Of a stretch of DNA of 64,000 nucleotides, positions 26,449 to 35,105 are shown piece after piece. The stretch covers positions 1-64,000 of the forward strand of contig JAJRSD010000025.1 of assembly GCA_024278975.1 (NCBI GenBank), read 5' to 3'. The translations under genes and the position numbers were made by a program. The notes under the pieces are model-generated. The model had not been told where the DNA came from and ran no database searches. It saw only the letters and a program-made list of their open reading frames with translations. The stretch is from Bacteroidota bacterium. Lineage in GTDB: Bacteria > Bacteroidota > Bacteroidia > Bacteroidales > Prolixibacteraceae. Every line of letters starts with the position of its first letter. Positions within the stretch are counted from its first letter, which is position 1.

Positions 26449-29028
26449 TTGCACGATATCGGAAAATTTTATCAACGTGCCGACAAGAAATTTTATGATA
26501 AGAAAAACGAATTGTCAGAATATTCAAAAAATATTCCTGAAGATATTTGTCCGATTAACGAACATGGTCGTTTTGGCTATCAGCATGTAATTTGGACAAA
26601 TGAGTTTTTTGAAAAGTTTAATGATAAATTACAACAAATACCAGGTGTGCAAGAAAATCGTTATGATAAATCGGATACAGATAATATTGTAACCTTTGCC
26701 TGCAATCATCATAAGCCGCAAACACTATTGCAATCGTTTATTACCATTGGCGACTGGTGGAGTGCAGGTATCGACAGGCGAAATGCAAATAAGGTTAATG
26801 AAAAAGATTATGCAGGAAAGAGTATTAATTGGGATAAAAACAGGTATAAAACAATTCCCTTATTCTCTGTTTTCAACACCGTAAATCCATATAATAACGA
26901 GGATAGAACATTTTCATCGGCAGCCTTTAAATTGAAACGTTTAAGTGTTGAAAGAGATGATATTTTTACCTCTCAGGTAAATAAGGTAGAAGATGGAATA
27001 TCCGAAAACGAGTACAAAAGGCTTTGGGATAATTTTGCTGAAGAATTTGAGATGCTACCAACAGACAGTTTCGATGGATTTACCGAAAGTTTATTGTATC
27101 TGTTAAAAAAATATACGTGGTGTATCCCATCAAATACTATGGATATGGCAAATGTAAGTTTATTTGAACATTTAAAAACTACAGCAGCTTTTGCCGATAG
27201 TATTTATACTTTCTATTCTGATGGAAATGCAGATAAATTTACGTTTAATAAAGTAAACAACAGGCTAACGGTAAACGACGGAGTTCATCCGGTTTTATTG
27301 GTTGGTGGCGATATTTCCGGCATTCAAAAATTCATTTATAATATTGCAAGCCAAAAGGCAGCCGTTAGCCTGAAAGGCCGTTCGTTTTACCTGCAATTAT
27401 TAATCGACTCTATAATTCAAAAGGTTATTACCCACGCTGATATAAAAGCCACAATTGGCCATGTAGTTTATTCTTCGGGCGGTAAATTTTATATGATTTT
27501 GCCTAATACTCAAAAAGTAAAAATAGCACTCAACAATATTAAAACAGAAATTGAAAAAGAACTTTGGGCTGAACATAAAGGGAAATTGGCAATAAACCTT
27601 TCGTATATCGGCTTTGCTTTTGTTAATAATGCCGATAATAAAATTTCTATCGAAGGCAAAACAAAAAATACAGATTTGGGAAATTTGTGGCGTTCGCTTG
27701 CCGAAAAACTAAATGCTCAGAAAAACCAGAAGTTCAAATCGTTATTAACGAGTAGTTTTTTTGAGCAAAATATAGTTGATGATAAAATAAAAATGTGTGC
27801 TGTTACCGGAGAAGAGTTAAAAAAAGGTGAATGGCAAAAACTAAAAGGAACCGATGAATACGTATCAAAAGCTGTTGCTCAACAAACAGAGATAGGAATT
27901 GCCCTGAAAGATGCAGATTACCTTATGACATACAGAAACCCAAAAGATGAGAGTAAATATTTAAGCAATCGCTCGCAAGCTCAGATAAAAGTTGTTGGAG
28001 TTGATAATTATATGTTCGATAAAATTGAATTAACCAAAGACGATGCTGATTTCAGACAAATTACATCGGCTGATGTAAGCCGAATAGTTTTGTTTAATAA
28101 CACAAACCCTTTAGCGGCAAAACTTAAAGGGAATGCCGTAAGTTACGGTTATCAGTTTTATGGCGGAAACAAACAAGCTGAATATTTAGGAAAAAACAGA
28201 ACTTTTGAAGAATTAACAGAAACAGAACGGGGCAATAAAGATTCCGAAACCTATCTTGGTGTGTTAAGAATGGATATTGACAATCTGGGAAATATCTTTA
28301 TAAAAGGGTTAAACGAAAAAGATAAAAGTTTTGCAGCTTATGCAACCATGTCGTTTCAGTTAGACCTGTTTTTTTCGGGATATTTGAATACGATTCGCAA
28401 TAATTACAAAGATTATGTAAATATCCTTTATTCAGGCGGCGATGACATATTTGCTGTTGGGCGGTGGGATAAGATTATAGAGTTTGCCGAAGATATCAGA
28501 ACAGAGTTTGCTGAATTTATTGGTCGTAACGACATTACAATTTCTGCTGGTATTGCAATTGTTCGAAATAAATACCCCATCGCAAAAGCTGCCGAAATGG
28601 CCGGCGAAGCCGAAGAATCCTCAAAACATTATAATAATGATGAGAAAAATGCCATTACTTTTTTAGGAGAAACAATATCATGGAAAAACGAATACGATGA
28701 AGTGAAAGAGTATAAAGATGAATTCGTTAGACTGATAGAGGAAGGATTGTCAAAAGGCTTATTACATAAAATAATGGAGTTTGCTGCTATTAAAAAAGCT
28801 AATGATGATTTTGAAAAGAGTAACGAAAAAGAAAAAATAGATTTGAGTTATAAATGGAACACGGCCTATTATCTGAAACGTTTTTCTGATAGAAATAAGA
28901 TGAATAATGAGATACAGTATTTCATTTCTAAGTTGCAAAAGGATTTGTTTGTTAACAATAGAGCTTACGATAAAATAGCCCTGGCAGCACGTTGGGCAGA
29001 ACTGCAAATACGTGAAATAGATAATTAA
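26449..29028 (+). CDS. cas10: Cas10/Csm1 with intact HD and GGDD, broken at codon 10
   Basis: The 859-residue frame opens at TTG 26449 (as M-HDIGKFYQRA). In the same frame an ATG at 26410 gives MKNIRQQIY, then TAA at 26437, then GALLHDIGKF, the canonical Cas10 N-terminus. The TAA therefore sits where a Leu codon (TTA) belongs. Domains from TTG: HD nuclease (H2-D3, with CNHHKP and GDWWSAGIDRR), first palm (LVGGDISGIQKFIYNIASQK), central region with CAVTGEELKKG, and second palm with YSGGDDIFAVGRWD, where GGDD at 663-666 makes cyclic oligoadenylate. It should act as the large subunit of the Csm complex, cutting DNA and signalling to the CARF nuclease at 40749. Translation may restart at TTG. Confidence 0.93.
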   Translation: MHDIGKFYQRADKKFYDKKNELSEYSKNIPEDICPINEHGRFGYQHVIWTNEFFEKFNDKLQQIPGVQENRYDKSDTDNIVTFACNHHKPQTLLQSFITIGDWWSAGIDRRNANKVNEKDYAGKSINWDKNRYKTIPLFSVFNTVNPYNNEDRTFSSAAFKLKRLSVERDDIFTSQVNKVEDGISENEYKRLWDNFAEEFEMLPTDSFDGFTESLLYLLKKYTWCIPSNTMDMANVSLFEHLKTTAAFADSIYTFYSDGNADKFTFNKVNNRLTVNDGVHPVLLVGGDISGIQKFIYNIASQKAAVSLKGRSFYLQLLIDSIIQKVITHADIKATIGHVVYSSGGKFYMILPNTQKVKIALNNIKTEIEKELWAEHKGKLAINLSYIGFAFVNNADNKISIEGKTKNTDLGNLWRSLAEKLNAQKNQKFKSLLTSSFFEQNIVDDKIKMCAVTGEELKKGEWQKLKGTDEYVSKAVAQQTEIGIALKDADYLMTYRNPKDESKYLSNRSQAQIKVVGVDNYMFDKIELTKDDADFRQITSADVSRIVLFNNTNPLAAKLKGNAVSYGYQFYGGNKQAEYLGKNRTFEELTETERGNKDSETYLGVLRMDIDNLGNIFIKGLNEKDKSFAAYATMSFQLDLFFSGYLNTIRNNYKDYVNILYSGGDDIFAVGRWDKIIEFAEDIRTEFAEFIGRNDITISAGIAIVRNKYPIAKAAEMAGEAEESSKHYNNDEKNAITFLGETISWKNEYDEVKEYKDEFVRLIEEGLSKGLLHKIMEFAAIKKANDDFEKSNEKEKIDLSYKWNTAYYLKRFSDRNKMNNEIQYFISKLQKDLFVNNRAYDKIALAARWAELQIREIDN

Positions 29029-29029
29029 T

Positions 29030-30049
29030 ATGGAATTGCAAGATATTAAATACAACGAATTCTTAACGGATATAAAACAGCGAATAATAGATGCTCAGTA
29101 TTCAGCCATGAAGTCTGTTAATAAAGAACAGATACAGCTTTATTGGAATATTGGAAAATCTATTGTTGTAAAACAAAGAGAGCTTGGTTGGGGAAAGTCA
29201 ATAGTTGAAGAATTATCTAAGGATTTACAAAGAGAATTTCCGAAACAAAAAGGTTGGTCTGCCAGAAATTTGTGGTTAATGAGACAATTCTATGAAACTT
29301 ATGCTGATAATAAATTTCTGCAACCATTGATTGCAGAAATTAGTTGGACTCATAATCAGTTAATTATGAGTAAATGCAAAGATGAATTAGAACGCGAGTT
29401 CTACATCCGAATGACCAAAAAATATGGTTGGACTAAAAACGTGCTTATTCATCAAATCGAGGGTAACTCTTATGCTCTGTATTTAACCAACCAAACTAAC
29501 TTTGAACAAACCCTTCCCAAAAAATATAAAGACCAAGCTATATTAGCGGTTAAAGATGAGTTTAGTTTCGATTTTTTAGGACTTGCAGATAAACATAGTG
29601 AACGAGAATTGGAACAAGCTCTGGTGAACAATATCAGACAATTTTTAATAGAAATGGGAGGTGAATTTAGTTTTATTGGTAACCAGTTTAAAATTGAAGA
29701 AAACGGCGATGAATATTTTATTGATTTGATCCTATTTCATCGAAAACTAAAATCATTGATTGCCATAGAACTTAAAGTTGGTGAGTTTATTCCCGAGTAT
29801 GCAGGAAAAATGCAGTTCTATTTGAATTTATTAAACGACAAAGTAAAATTGCCCGAAGAAAACCCAAGCATTGGTATAATAATTTGCAAATCGAAAAAAC
29901 GAACAAGAGTAGAATATGCACTCAAAAACGCGAAGCAACCTATTGGTGTTTCGTCGTATAACATTACAAACAAATTACCAAAACAATTTGAAGGCTTGCT
30001 TCCTTCTCCAGAGAAAATTGAAGAGAACTTAAAATTATTAGATAAATAA
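29030..30049 (+). CDS. DUF1016 (YhcG-type) PD-(D/E)xK nuclease inside the csm operon
   Basis: 339 residues. The N-terminal 170 residues match the YhcG helical domain (IQLYWNIGKSIVVKQRELGW, WSARNLWLMRQFYETY, ISWTHNQLIM). The C-terminal half is a restriction-endonuclease fold with FIDLILFHRKLKSLIAIELK, where D and E-x-K are the metal-binding residues, followed by YAGKMQFYLNLL. The start lies 1 base after the cas10 stop, so translation is probably coupled. DUF1016 genes are usual in restriction-modification and other defence islands but not known to me as a core part of type III-A operons. Whether it serves the Csm complex or is a passenger is open. A second, more distant member lies at 33959. 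Confidence 0.85.
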   Translation: MELQDIKYNEFLTDIKQRIIDAQYSAMKSVNKEQIQLYWNIGKSIVVKQRELGWGKSIVEELSKDLQREFPKQKGWSARNLWLMRQFYETYADNKFLQPLIAEISWTHNQLIMSKCKDELEREFYIRMTKKYGWTKNVLIHQIEGNSYALYLTNQTNFEQTLPKKYKDQAILAVKDEFSFDFLGLADKHSERELEQALVNNIRQFLIEMGGEFSFIGNQFKIEENGDEYFIDLILFHRKLKSLIAIELKVGEFIPEYAGKMQFYLNLLNDKVKLPEENPSIGIIICKSKKRTRVEYALKNAKQPIGVSSYNITNKLPKQFEGLLPSPEKIEENLKLLDK

Positions 30050-30080
30050 ACAGTAAAATAATTAATTAAAAAAAAAGAAC

Positions 30081-30497
30081 ATGTATCCACACGTAAAACT
30101 AAAAGAAAAATGGATTCAAGACCAAATTACCAGCGAAGCTGTTGAATGGTCTAAGTCCTTTGGTGAATTTTTGCAACAGGACGATAGTAGAAATAGAGGA
30201 ACTAAACCTCTTACAACATCACAGATTAGAAAATTCTTTGGAGAGCTAAAACGAATTCAGGCAGATCCTGAAAAGTACAAAGAAGAAATACCTATGCTTA
30301 AAGCAAAATTGGCGTATGCTGTCGGTAGAGATAAAAATAACAGAGGGCAATCATCATCAAAAATTGATAAATTATATGAAGAATTAGAAACTGGCTTAGA
30401 TGCAATTAGACCAGAGCATTTAAAAGAAGATGTGATAAGATTTGTAAAATTAATAGAATCAATAGTGGCATTTCACAAGTTCTACGGAGGAAAATAA
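30081..30497 (+). CDS. csm2: Csm2, small subunit of the type III-A complex
   Basis: 138 residues, mostly helical and charged, with PLTTSQIRKFFGELKRIQAD, the Csm2 signature, then PMLKAKLAYAVGRDKNN, and an end LIESIVAFHKFYGGK. Csm2 subunits stack along the crRNA-target duplex on the inner face of the Csm filament. Size and position, just before csm3, are standard once the nuclease insertion is set aside. Confidence 0.9.
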   Translation: MYPHVKLKEKWIQDQITSEAVEWSKSFGEFLQQDDSRNRGTKPLTTSQIRKFFGELKRIQADPEKYKEEIPMLKAKLAYAVGRDKNNRGQSSSKIDKLYEELETGLDAIRPEHLKEDVIRFVKLIESIVAFHKFYGGK

Positions 30498-30516
30498 CAT
30501 AAAAAACAAAAATATC

Positions 30517-31158
30517 ATGAGTAATAAGTTAATAAAAAAGATAAGAATAAGTGCTGAATTAGAAATTTTAACGGGTCTGCATATTGGAGATAGTTCTGAT
30601 AATGTTGAGATTGGAGGAGTAGATAATCCTGTTGTTAGAAGCACAATGGACAATGTTCCTTATATTCCCGGAAGTTCAATAAAAGGAAAAATCAGAAGTT
30701 TATTAGAACAAATTGCTGGCTCTGCAGAAGTAGGCGGTAATGATGAAATAAACAATTTATTTGGTTTTGCTAAAGAGAATAAATCATCAAAAATAATTGT
30801 TCGTGATGCTTATCTTAGTGATGATAGTAAGCAACAATTGGAATCTTCCGAATTTACCGATATGCCTTTTACTGAAATTAAACACGAAAATGTAATAGAG
30901 AGAATTACTGGAAAAGCCAAACACCCTCGTCAATCAGAGCGTGTGCCAGCTGGTGCTAAATTTAATGTTGAATTTGTAATTAATGTCTGGGAATCCGACA
31001 ATGGTGGAAAAGAGTTAATTTCCCTGTTTGAAAAAGGAATCGCAGCCCTAGAAAACGATTATCTTGGAGGTAGTGGTTCGCGCGGATATGGTCAGGTAAA
31101 ATTCGGCGAGTTAAAACAAGAAGTAATAGATTTTAAGGATTATCTTAAAACTGAATAA
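30517..31158 (+). CDS. csm3: Csm3, backbone RAMP and target-RNA nuclease
   Basis: 213 residues of Cas7-type RAMP. ILTGLHIGDSSDNVEIGGVD at the N-terminus aligns with the family block that bears the catalytic Asp; here it is Asp36. YIPGSSIKGKIRSLLE follows, and the glycine-rich end GGSGSRGYGQVKFG is the RAMP loop. Several Csm3 copies coat the crRNA and cut bound target RNA every six bases. With Asp36 present the RNA-cleavage activity should be intact. Two bases separate it from csm4. Confidence 0.93.
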   Translation: MSNKLIKKIRISAELEILTGLHIGDSSDNVEIGGVDNPVVRSTMDNVPYIPGSSIKGKIRSLLEQIAGSAEVGGNDEINNLFGFAKENKSSKIIVRDAYLSDDSKQQLESSEFTDMPFTEIKHENVIERITGKAKHPRQSERVPAGAKFNVEFVINVWESDNGGKELISLFEKGIAALENDYLGGSGSRGYGQVKFGELKQEVIDFKDYLKTE

Positions 31159-31160
31159 TT

Positions 31161-32168
31161 ATGACGAAGTTTAAAATATATAAACTCCGTTTTACCACAC
31201 CTTTACATATTGGCGATGAACGTGCCGATTATGGAACAAGTTTGCAGACCATACATTCCGACACACTATATGCTGCAATAACTTCTGTTTTGGCTAAAAT
31301 AAGCTATCCTATTCCTGATGATGGAGATTTTGGATTTTCAATAAGTTCACTGTTTCCTTATTATGAGAAAGATAAGAAGCCTGTTTATTTTCTGCCAAAA
31401 TTAAAATCGCAGACAATCCCCTCAAAAGACTTGCAGACTGTAGCCAAAAAGATAAAAAAGATTGAATGGTTAGATGTAGGGTTTTTCAATAAGCAGATAA
31501 ACGGAGAAGAGTTGTTTACTGATGGCTTTGACACCAATTTATTAGAAAACGGGAAATACCTCACAAAACAACCTATCGACAAAGAGTTTATTTCGAAAGA
31601 AGTAAACCCAAGGGTAAAAGTGTCACGGAATTTTAGTGAAGATGCCGAACCATTTTATATGGAACGCCTTTACTTTAAATATAAGTCGGGAATGTATTTT
31701 ATTGCTGTTGGCAATGACGAAAAATTAAAAATTATAGACACTGCCCTTAAAGTACTAAAAGATGAAGGCATTGGAACTGACAGAACTATTGGAAACGGAT
31801 TTTTTGAAGTCGATTCGGATTATATTGAATTAAATTTACCGAAGAGCAATAAGGTTTCTAACCTATCACTGTTTTTACCCGAAACCCAGAAACAAATAGA
31901 TGAACTTTTAAAAGGAGATAATATTGCTTACGACTTTCAAAAACGAGGAGGATGGATTACCGATTCGGGTTTAAATACTTTTAGAAAAAATACCGTTCAG
32001 ATGTTTTCTGAGTCATCTGTGTTTTTGCAAAATAAAAATGTAGAAAAGGAGTTCGTTTTAGGCAAAATTGTTGATTTAAAGCCAAAACTGAATTATGAGC
32101 ATTTAGGTATTGAAGCTCACCCAATTTGGCGAAGTGGTAAAGCTATTTTTATTCCGGTTAAAATTTAA
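31161..32168 (+). CDS. csm4: Csm4, 5'-handle-binding RAMP
   Basis: 335 residues of Cas5-type RAMP: KLRFTTPLHIGDERADYG, then IHSDTLYAAITSVLAKI (the S-D-T-L step typical of Csm4), EPFYMERLYFKYKSGMYFI and GIGTDRTIGNGFFEVDSDY with the glycine loop. Csm4 caps the complex, grips the crRNA 5' handle and contacts Cas10. The length and order are standard. Confidence 0.92.
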   Translation: MTKFKIYKLRFTTPLHIGDERADYGTSLQTIHSDTLYAAITSVLAKISYPIPDDGDFGFSISSLFPYYEKDKKPVYFLPKLKSQTIPSKDLQTVAKKIKKIEWLDVGFFNKQINGEELFTDGFDTNLLENGKYLTKQPIDKEFISKEVNPRVKVSRNFSEDAEPFYMERLYFKYKSGMYFIAVGNDEKLKIIDTALKVLKDEGIGTDRTIGNGFFEVDSDYIELNLPKSNKVSNLSLFLPETQKQIDELLKGDNIAYDFQKRGGWITDSGLNTFRKNTVQMFSESSVFLQNKNVEKEFVLGKIVDLKPKLNYEHLGIEAHPIWRSGKAIFIPVKI

Positions 32169-32173
32169 TTATT

Positions 32174-33829
32174 ATGAATGACCTGTTAAATAAGAAATAC
32201 AATCTCGAACTTGAAGTGCTTACTCCTCTTCATGTTGGAGCAGGACAAGAAAAGGATTGGATGAAAGGTGCCGATTACATTGAAGATGGCAATAAAATTT
32301 ATATTTTAAATCATAAAAAAATTGCCAAAGAAATATCGGCTAATGAGTTATCTAATTTTTTAGTAGAAAAAAATGATGAAGGCTTAAAAAATAAAATTTC
32401 CAGATCGTTAGAAGAAGTGTCGTATAAAGTATTTGAAAAAACCGCATCGACTGATAACGATATTAAAACTTTTATAAAAAACGGACTTACCAATAAACCT
32501 ATTGTTCCCGGGAGTTCCATTAAAGGAGCTATTCGGTCTATATTATTAAATTATTTCATCGATAATCCAAATAATATTGACCGAAGAGATAAAAGGTTTG
32601 AGGAAAAAGTATTTGGTTCGCCCAATAACGGCGATGAATTTATGCGATTTATCAAGATTGCTGATGCTCAATTTGATAAAACAGAATTGGTTAATACTAA
32701 AATATTTAATCTTTATAAAGATGATAATAACTTTAACGGAGGTTGGAAAAAATCAGGGAAACAAACGAATGCAAATTTTGATGCAACAGGATTCAATACT
32801 ATTTACGAAGTAATAAAACCCTCGGAAACGGGTGAATTGTCTATTGCTCTGTCTGATAAAGCATTTGATAATTTTTATAAAACTAGTAAACCTGAGAAAA
32901 AGAATGAAATACTTCATTCAGAGCCATCAAAAAAACTATTTGCAATTATCAACGAACACACAAAAAAATATATAAATAAACAGATAGCCTTTTTTGAAAA
33001 ATATGCTAATAACGAAACTGATAAAATTATAGATTCATTAAATGCGGTTTTATCTCAAATACAAAAAAACAATACTTCTTGCGTATTAAAAATGTCAGCC
33101 GGTAGTGGTTTTCACTCTATTACAGGTGATTGGCAATTCGATGATTTTTCGATTGATCAAGTAATTGATAAAACCAATAGAAAGGGTGATGTCATTGGGC
33201 ATATTTCCAAATTTAAAGGAGATATATCTGCCAAATCCCGAAAAATAGCAATTGATGGTGATGCTTTTTATTTAATGGGTTTCGTAAAATTAACTATCCT
33301 TTCAGAAGAATTAAAGGCACAACGAGAATCGGAAAGAGAGGCTAAGATAGAAGCTGAGCGTAAGATTAAAGCAGAAGAGTTGGCAAAAGAGAAAGCTGAG
33401 CAAGAGAGAATAAAAGCGGAACAAAGAGCTAAAGAAGAAGCTATACGCAGAGATGAGGAAGAAAGAATTGCAAACGAAAAAGCTGAACAGGAAGAAAAGG
33501 AAAGATTGCAGAAGGAACGTGAAGATAAATTAAAACAAGCACAGGAAGCTAATGCTGCTAAAAAAGAAGAATTAAAAAGCACAGGCTTACTAACTCTTGC
33601 TAATATAGATGAGTTCACTAAAGGAAAAAATATAATTAAGGATTATAAAAAGTTAAAAAAATCCATCGATTTATCACAGTTTGAATATATTAAAGATTTT
33701 ATCAAACGAAGTATTAATAAGGATAATAAGAAATGGAAGAGCGTGAAACGAGACAATTGGAAGGACGTTAAATCATGGGTAGGCCAAGAAACCGCCCAGC
33801 AATGGTACAATGAACTAAGCAACAAATAA
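32174..33829 (+). CDS. csm5: Csm5 with coiled-coil and extra C-terminal domain
   Basis: 551 residues, against about 350-400 for most Csm5. Residues 1-375 are the RAMP part: LEVLTPLHVGAGQEKDWMKG, then VPGSSIKGAIRSILLNYF and the end KSRKIAIDGDAFYLMGFVKL. Residues about 376-470 are almost entirely Glu, Lys, Arg and Ala (AQRESEREAKIEAERKIKAE and onward), a long charged coiled coil. Residues about 475-551 form a compact basic domain (ANIDEFTKGKNIIKDYKKLK, WKDVKSWVGQETAQQWYNEL) that I do not recognise. Csm5 sits at the crRNA 3' end and recruits trimming nucleases in characterised systems; the extension may be a docking arm. It starts 5 bases after csm4. Confidence 0.9.
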   Translation: MNDLLNKKYNLELEVLTPLHVGAGQEKDWMKGADYIEDGNKIYILNHKKIAKEISANELSNFLVEKNDEGLKNKISRSLEEVSYKVFEKTASTDNDIKTFIKNGLTNKPIVPGSSIKGAIRSILLNYFIDNPNNIDRRDKRFEEKVFGSPNNGDEFMRFIKIADAQFDKTELVNTKIFNLYKDDNNFNGGWKKSGKQTNANFDATGFNTIYEVIKPSETGELSIALSDKAFDNFYKTSKPEKKNEILHSEPSKKLFAIINEHTKKYINKQIAFFEKYANNETDKIIDSLNAVLSQIQKNNTSCVLKMSAGSGFHSITGDWQFDDFSIDQVIDKTNRKGDVIGHISKFKGDISAKSRKIAIDGDAFYLMGFVKLTILSEELKAQRESEREAKIEAERKIKAEELAKEKAEQERIKAEQRAKEEAIRRDEEERIANEKAEQEEKERLQKEREDKLKQAQEANAAKKEELKSTGLLTLANIDEFTKGKNIIKDYKKLKKSIDLSQFEYIKDFIKRSINKDNKKWKSVKRDNWKDVKSWVGQETAQQWYNELSNK

Positions 33830-33830
33830 A

Positions 33831-33956
33831 ATAAACCGCTACATCCAGCAATGGGCAGAAGGTTTAAAAAAAAGTATCATCAGGGAATATATATTATTTA
33901 AAGAGCTAGAAATGAGTGTTATTATGCAAGTAAAATTTAGAAAAGTTAAAATATAA
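33831..33956 (+). pseudogene. Remnant related to the small protein gene at 35106
   Basis: Immediately after csm5 the DNA reads INRYIQQWAEGLKKSIIRE and ends after 41 codons at 33956. The first seven residues match MNRYIQQ of the 153-residue protein at 35106, and the flanking bases also match (AACCGCTACAT). The start codon is ATA and the rest is unlike. It looks like the stub of a second copy lost by deletion or recombination. An internal ATG at 33912 could start a 14-residue peptide, but nothing supports it. Confidence 0.5.
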
Positions 33957-33958
33957 AG

Positions 33959-35101
33959 ATGTCCAACCTGAAATCCATATCACCATTATATTCAACAATC
34001 CGTGAAATAATCAATGAGGCAAGGGCTTCGGTAAGCCGAACGGTTAACTTTGTTGTTGTTCTACAAAACTGGGAGATAGGCAGAGCCATAGTCGAGGAAG
34101 AGCAAAAAGGAGAAGCAAAAGCCGCTTATGGAAAATATTTGATCAAAGAATTATCGCTAAAGCTGATCGATGAATTTGGGAAAGGGTACAGCCAACAACA
34201 TTTAAAATTTTGTAGGCAGTTTTATAATCTTTACCCAATTGGTCACGCACTGCGTAGCCAATTGCAACCGGAAGAAAATAAACCTGATGGAAAAAGCTAC
34301 GCACTGCGTAGCCAATCAGGGGATTTTAGCTCTGAGGAATTATTATCGAAAAGCCACCCTTTATTTCAAATGCTAAGCCCAAAACTTACATGGACTCATT
34401 ATAGGGTTTTGTTAAGGGTTGAAGATGCTGATATCAGGGATTTTTATATCAAAGAGTCCATAATCAATAATTGGAGTTATAGGGCACTCGACCGTCAAAT
34501 TAAATCTTTGTATTACGAACGATTATTGTCTTCAAAGGAAAAACAGCCGGTTGTTGCCGAAATGATAGAAAACACAAAGAAACTACAAGCTGAAGATGTG
34601 CTAAAAGACCCTGTAGTCCTTGAATTTCTACAACTAAAAGAAAACAGGCACTATCTTGAGTCGGAACTCGAACAGGCATTGATAGATAAAATGAACGATT
34701 TTTTATTGGAACTTGGAAAAGGTTTTGCCTTTGTGGCACGACAAAAACGCATTTCGTCCGAAACAAAGGACTTCTATATTGATTTGGTATTTTACAATTA
34801 TCTGCTTAAATGCTTTGTACTTATTGATTTAAAAACGGAAGAGTTGAACCATCAAGATATAGGGCAAATGGATATGTACGTGCGCTTATACGAAGATAAA
34901 TATAAACCAAAAGGAGATAACCCCACCATTGGCTTGATACTTTGCACTTATGCCGATAAAACCATTGTGAAATACTCGGTTTTGAATGAAAGCAAACAAC
35001 TTTTTGCATCAAAATATAAACTTTACTTACCTAGTGAAAAAGAATTACGCGAGGAATTGGAAAGAGAAAGAAATCAAATAGAATTTAATATTAACAAATA
35101 A
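33959..35101 (+). CDS. Second DUF1016 (YhcG-type) nuclease
   Basis: 380 residues. YhcG N-terminal domain (VVVLQNWEIGRAIVEEEQKG, GYSQQHLKFCRQFYNLYP, LSPKLTWTHYRVLLRVED) and a C-terminal PD-(D/E)xK domain (FYIDLVFYNYLLKCFVLIDL then KTE; IGQMDMYVRLYED). The E-x-K step reads D-L-K here: Asp replaces Glu, a known tolerated variant. About 30 residues (near 95-120) are extra to the family, made of two near-identical pieces, H-ALRSQ and Y-ALRSQ, each encoded by a palindromic repeat (see 34245-34316). It follows csm5 by 129 bases that contain a gene remnant, and is followed by the small protein at 35106. Confidence 0.82.
   Translation: MSNLKSISPLYSTIREIINEARASVSRTVNFVVVLQNWEIGRAIVEEEQKGEAKAAYGKYLIKELSLKLIDEFGKGYSQQHLKFCRQFYNLYPIGHALRSQLQPEENKPDGKSYALRSQSGDFSSEELLSKSHPLFQMLSPKLTWTHYRVLLRVEDADIRDFYIKESIINNWSYRALDRQIKSLYYERLLSSKEKQPVVAEMIENTKKLQAEDVLKDPVVLEFLQLKENRHYLESELEQALIDKMNDFLLELGKGFAFVARQKRISSETKDFYIDLVFYNYLLKCFVLIDLKTEELNHQDIGQMDMYVRLYEDKYKPKGDNPTIGLILCTYADKTIVKYSVLNESKQLFASKYKLYLPSEKELREELERERNQIEFNINK
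34245..34316 (+). repeat. In-frame palindromic insertions within the DUF1016 gene
   Basis: ACGCACTGCGTAGCCAAT occurs at 34245-34262 and again at 34299-34316, exactly 54 bases (18 codons) apart, so both read in the same frame. Its core TACGCACTGCGTA is a 13-base palindrome in the second copy. The surrounding protein block is absent from the sister nuclease at 29030. It looks like a small palindromic element that entered coding DNA and duplicated without breaking the frame. Confidence 0.7.
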
Positions 35102-35105
35102 TATA

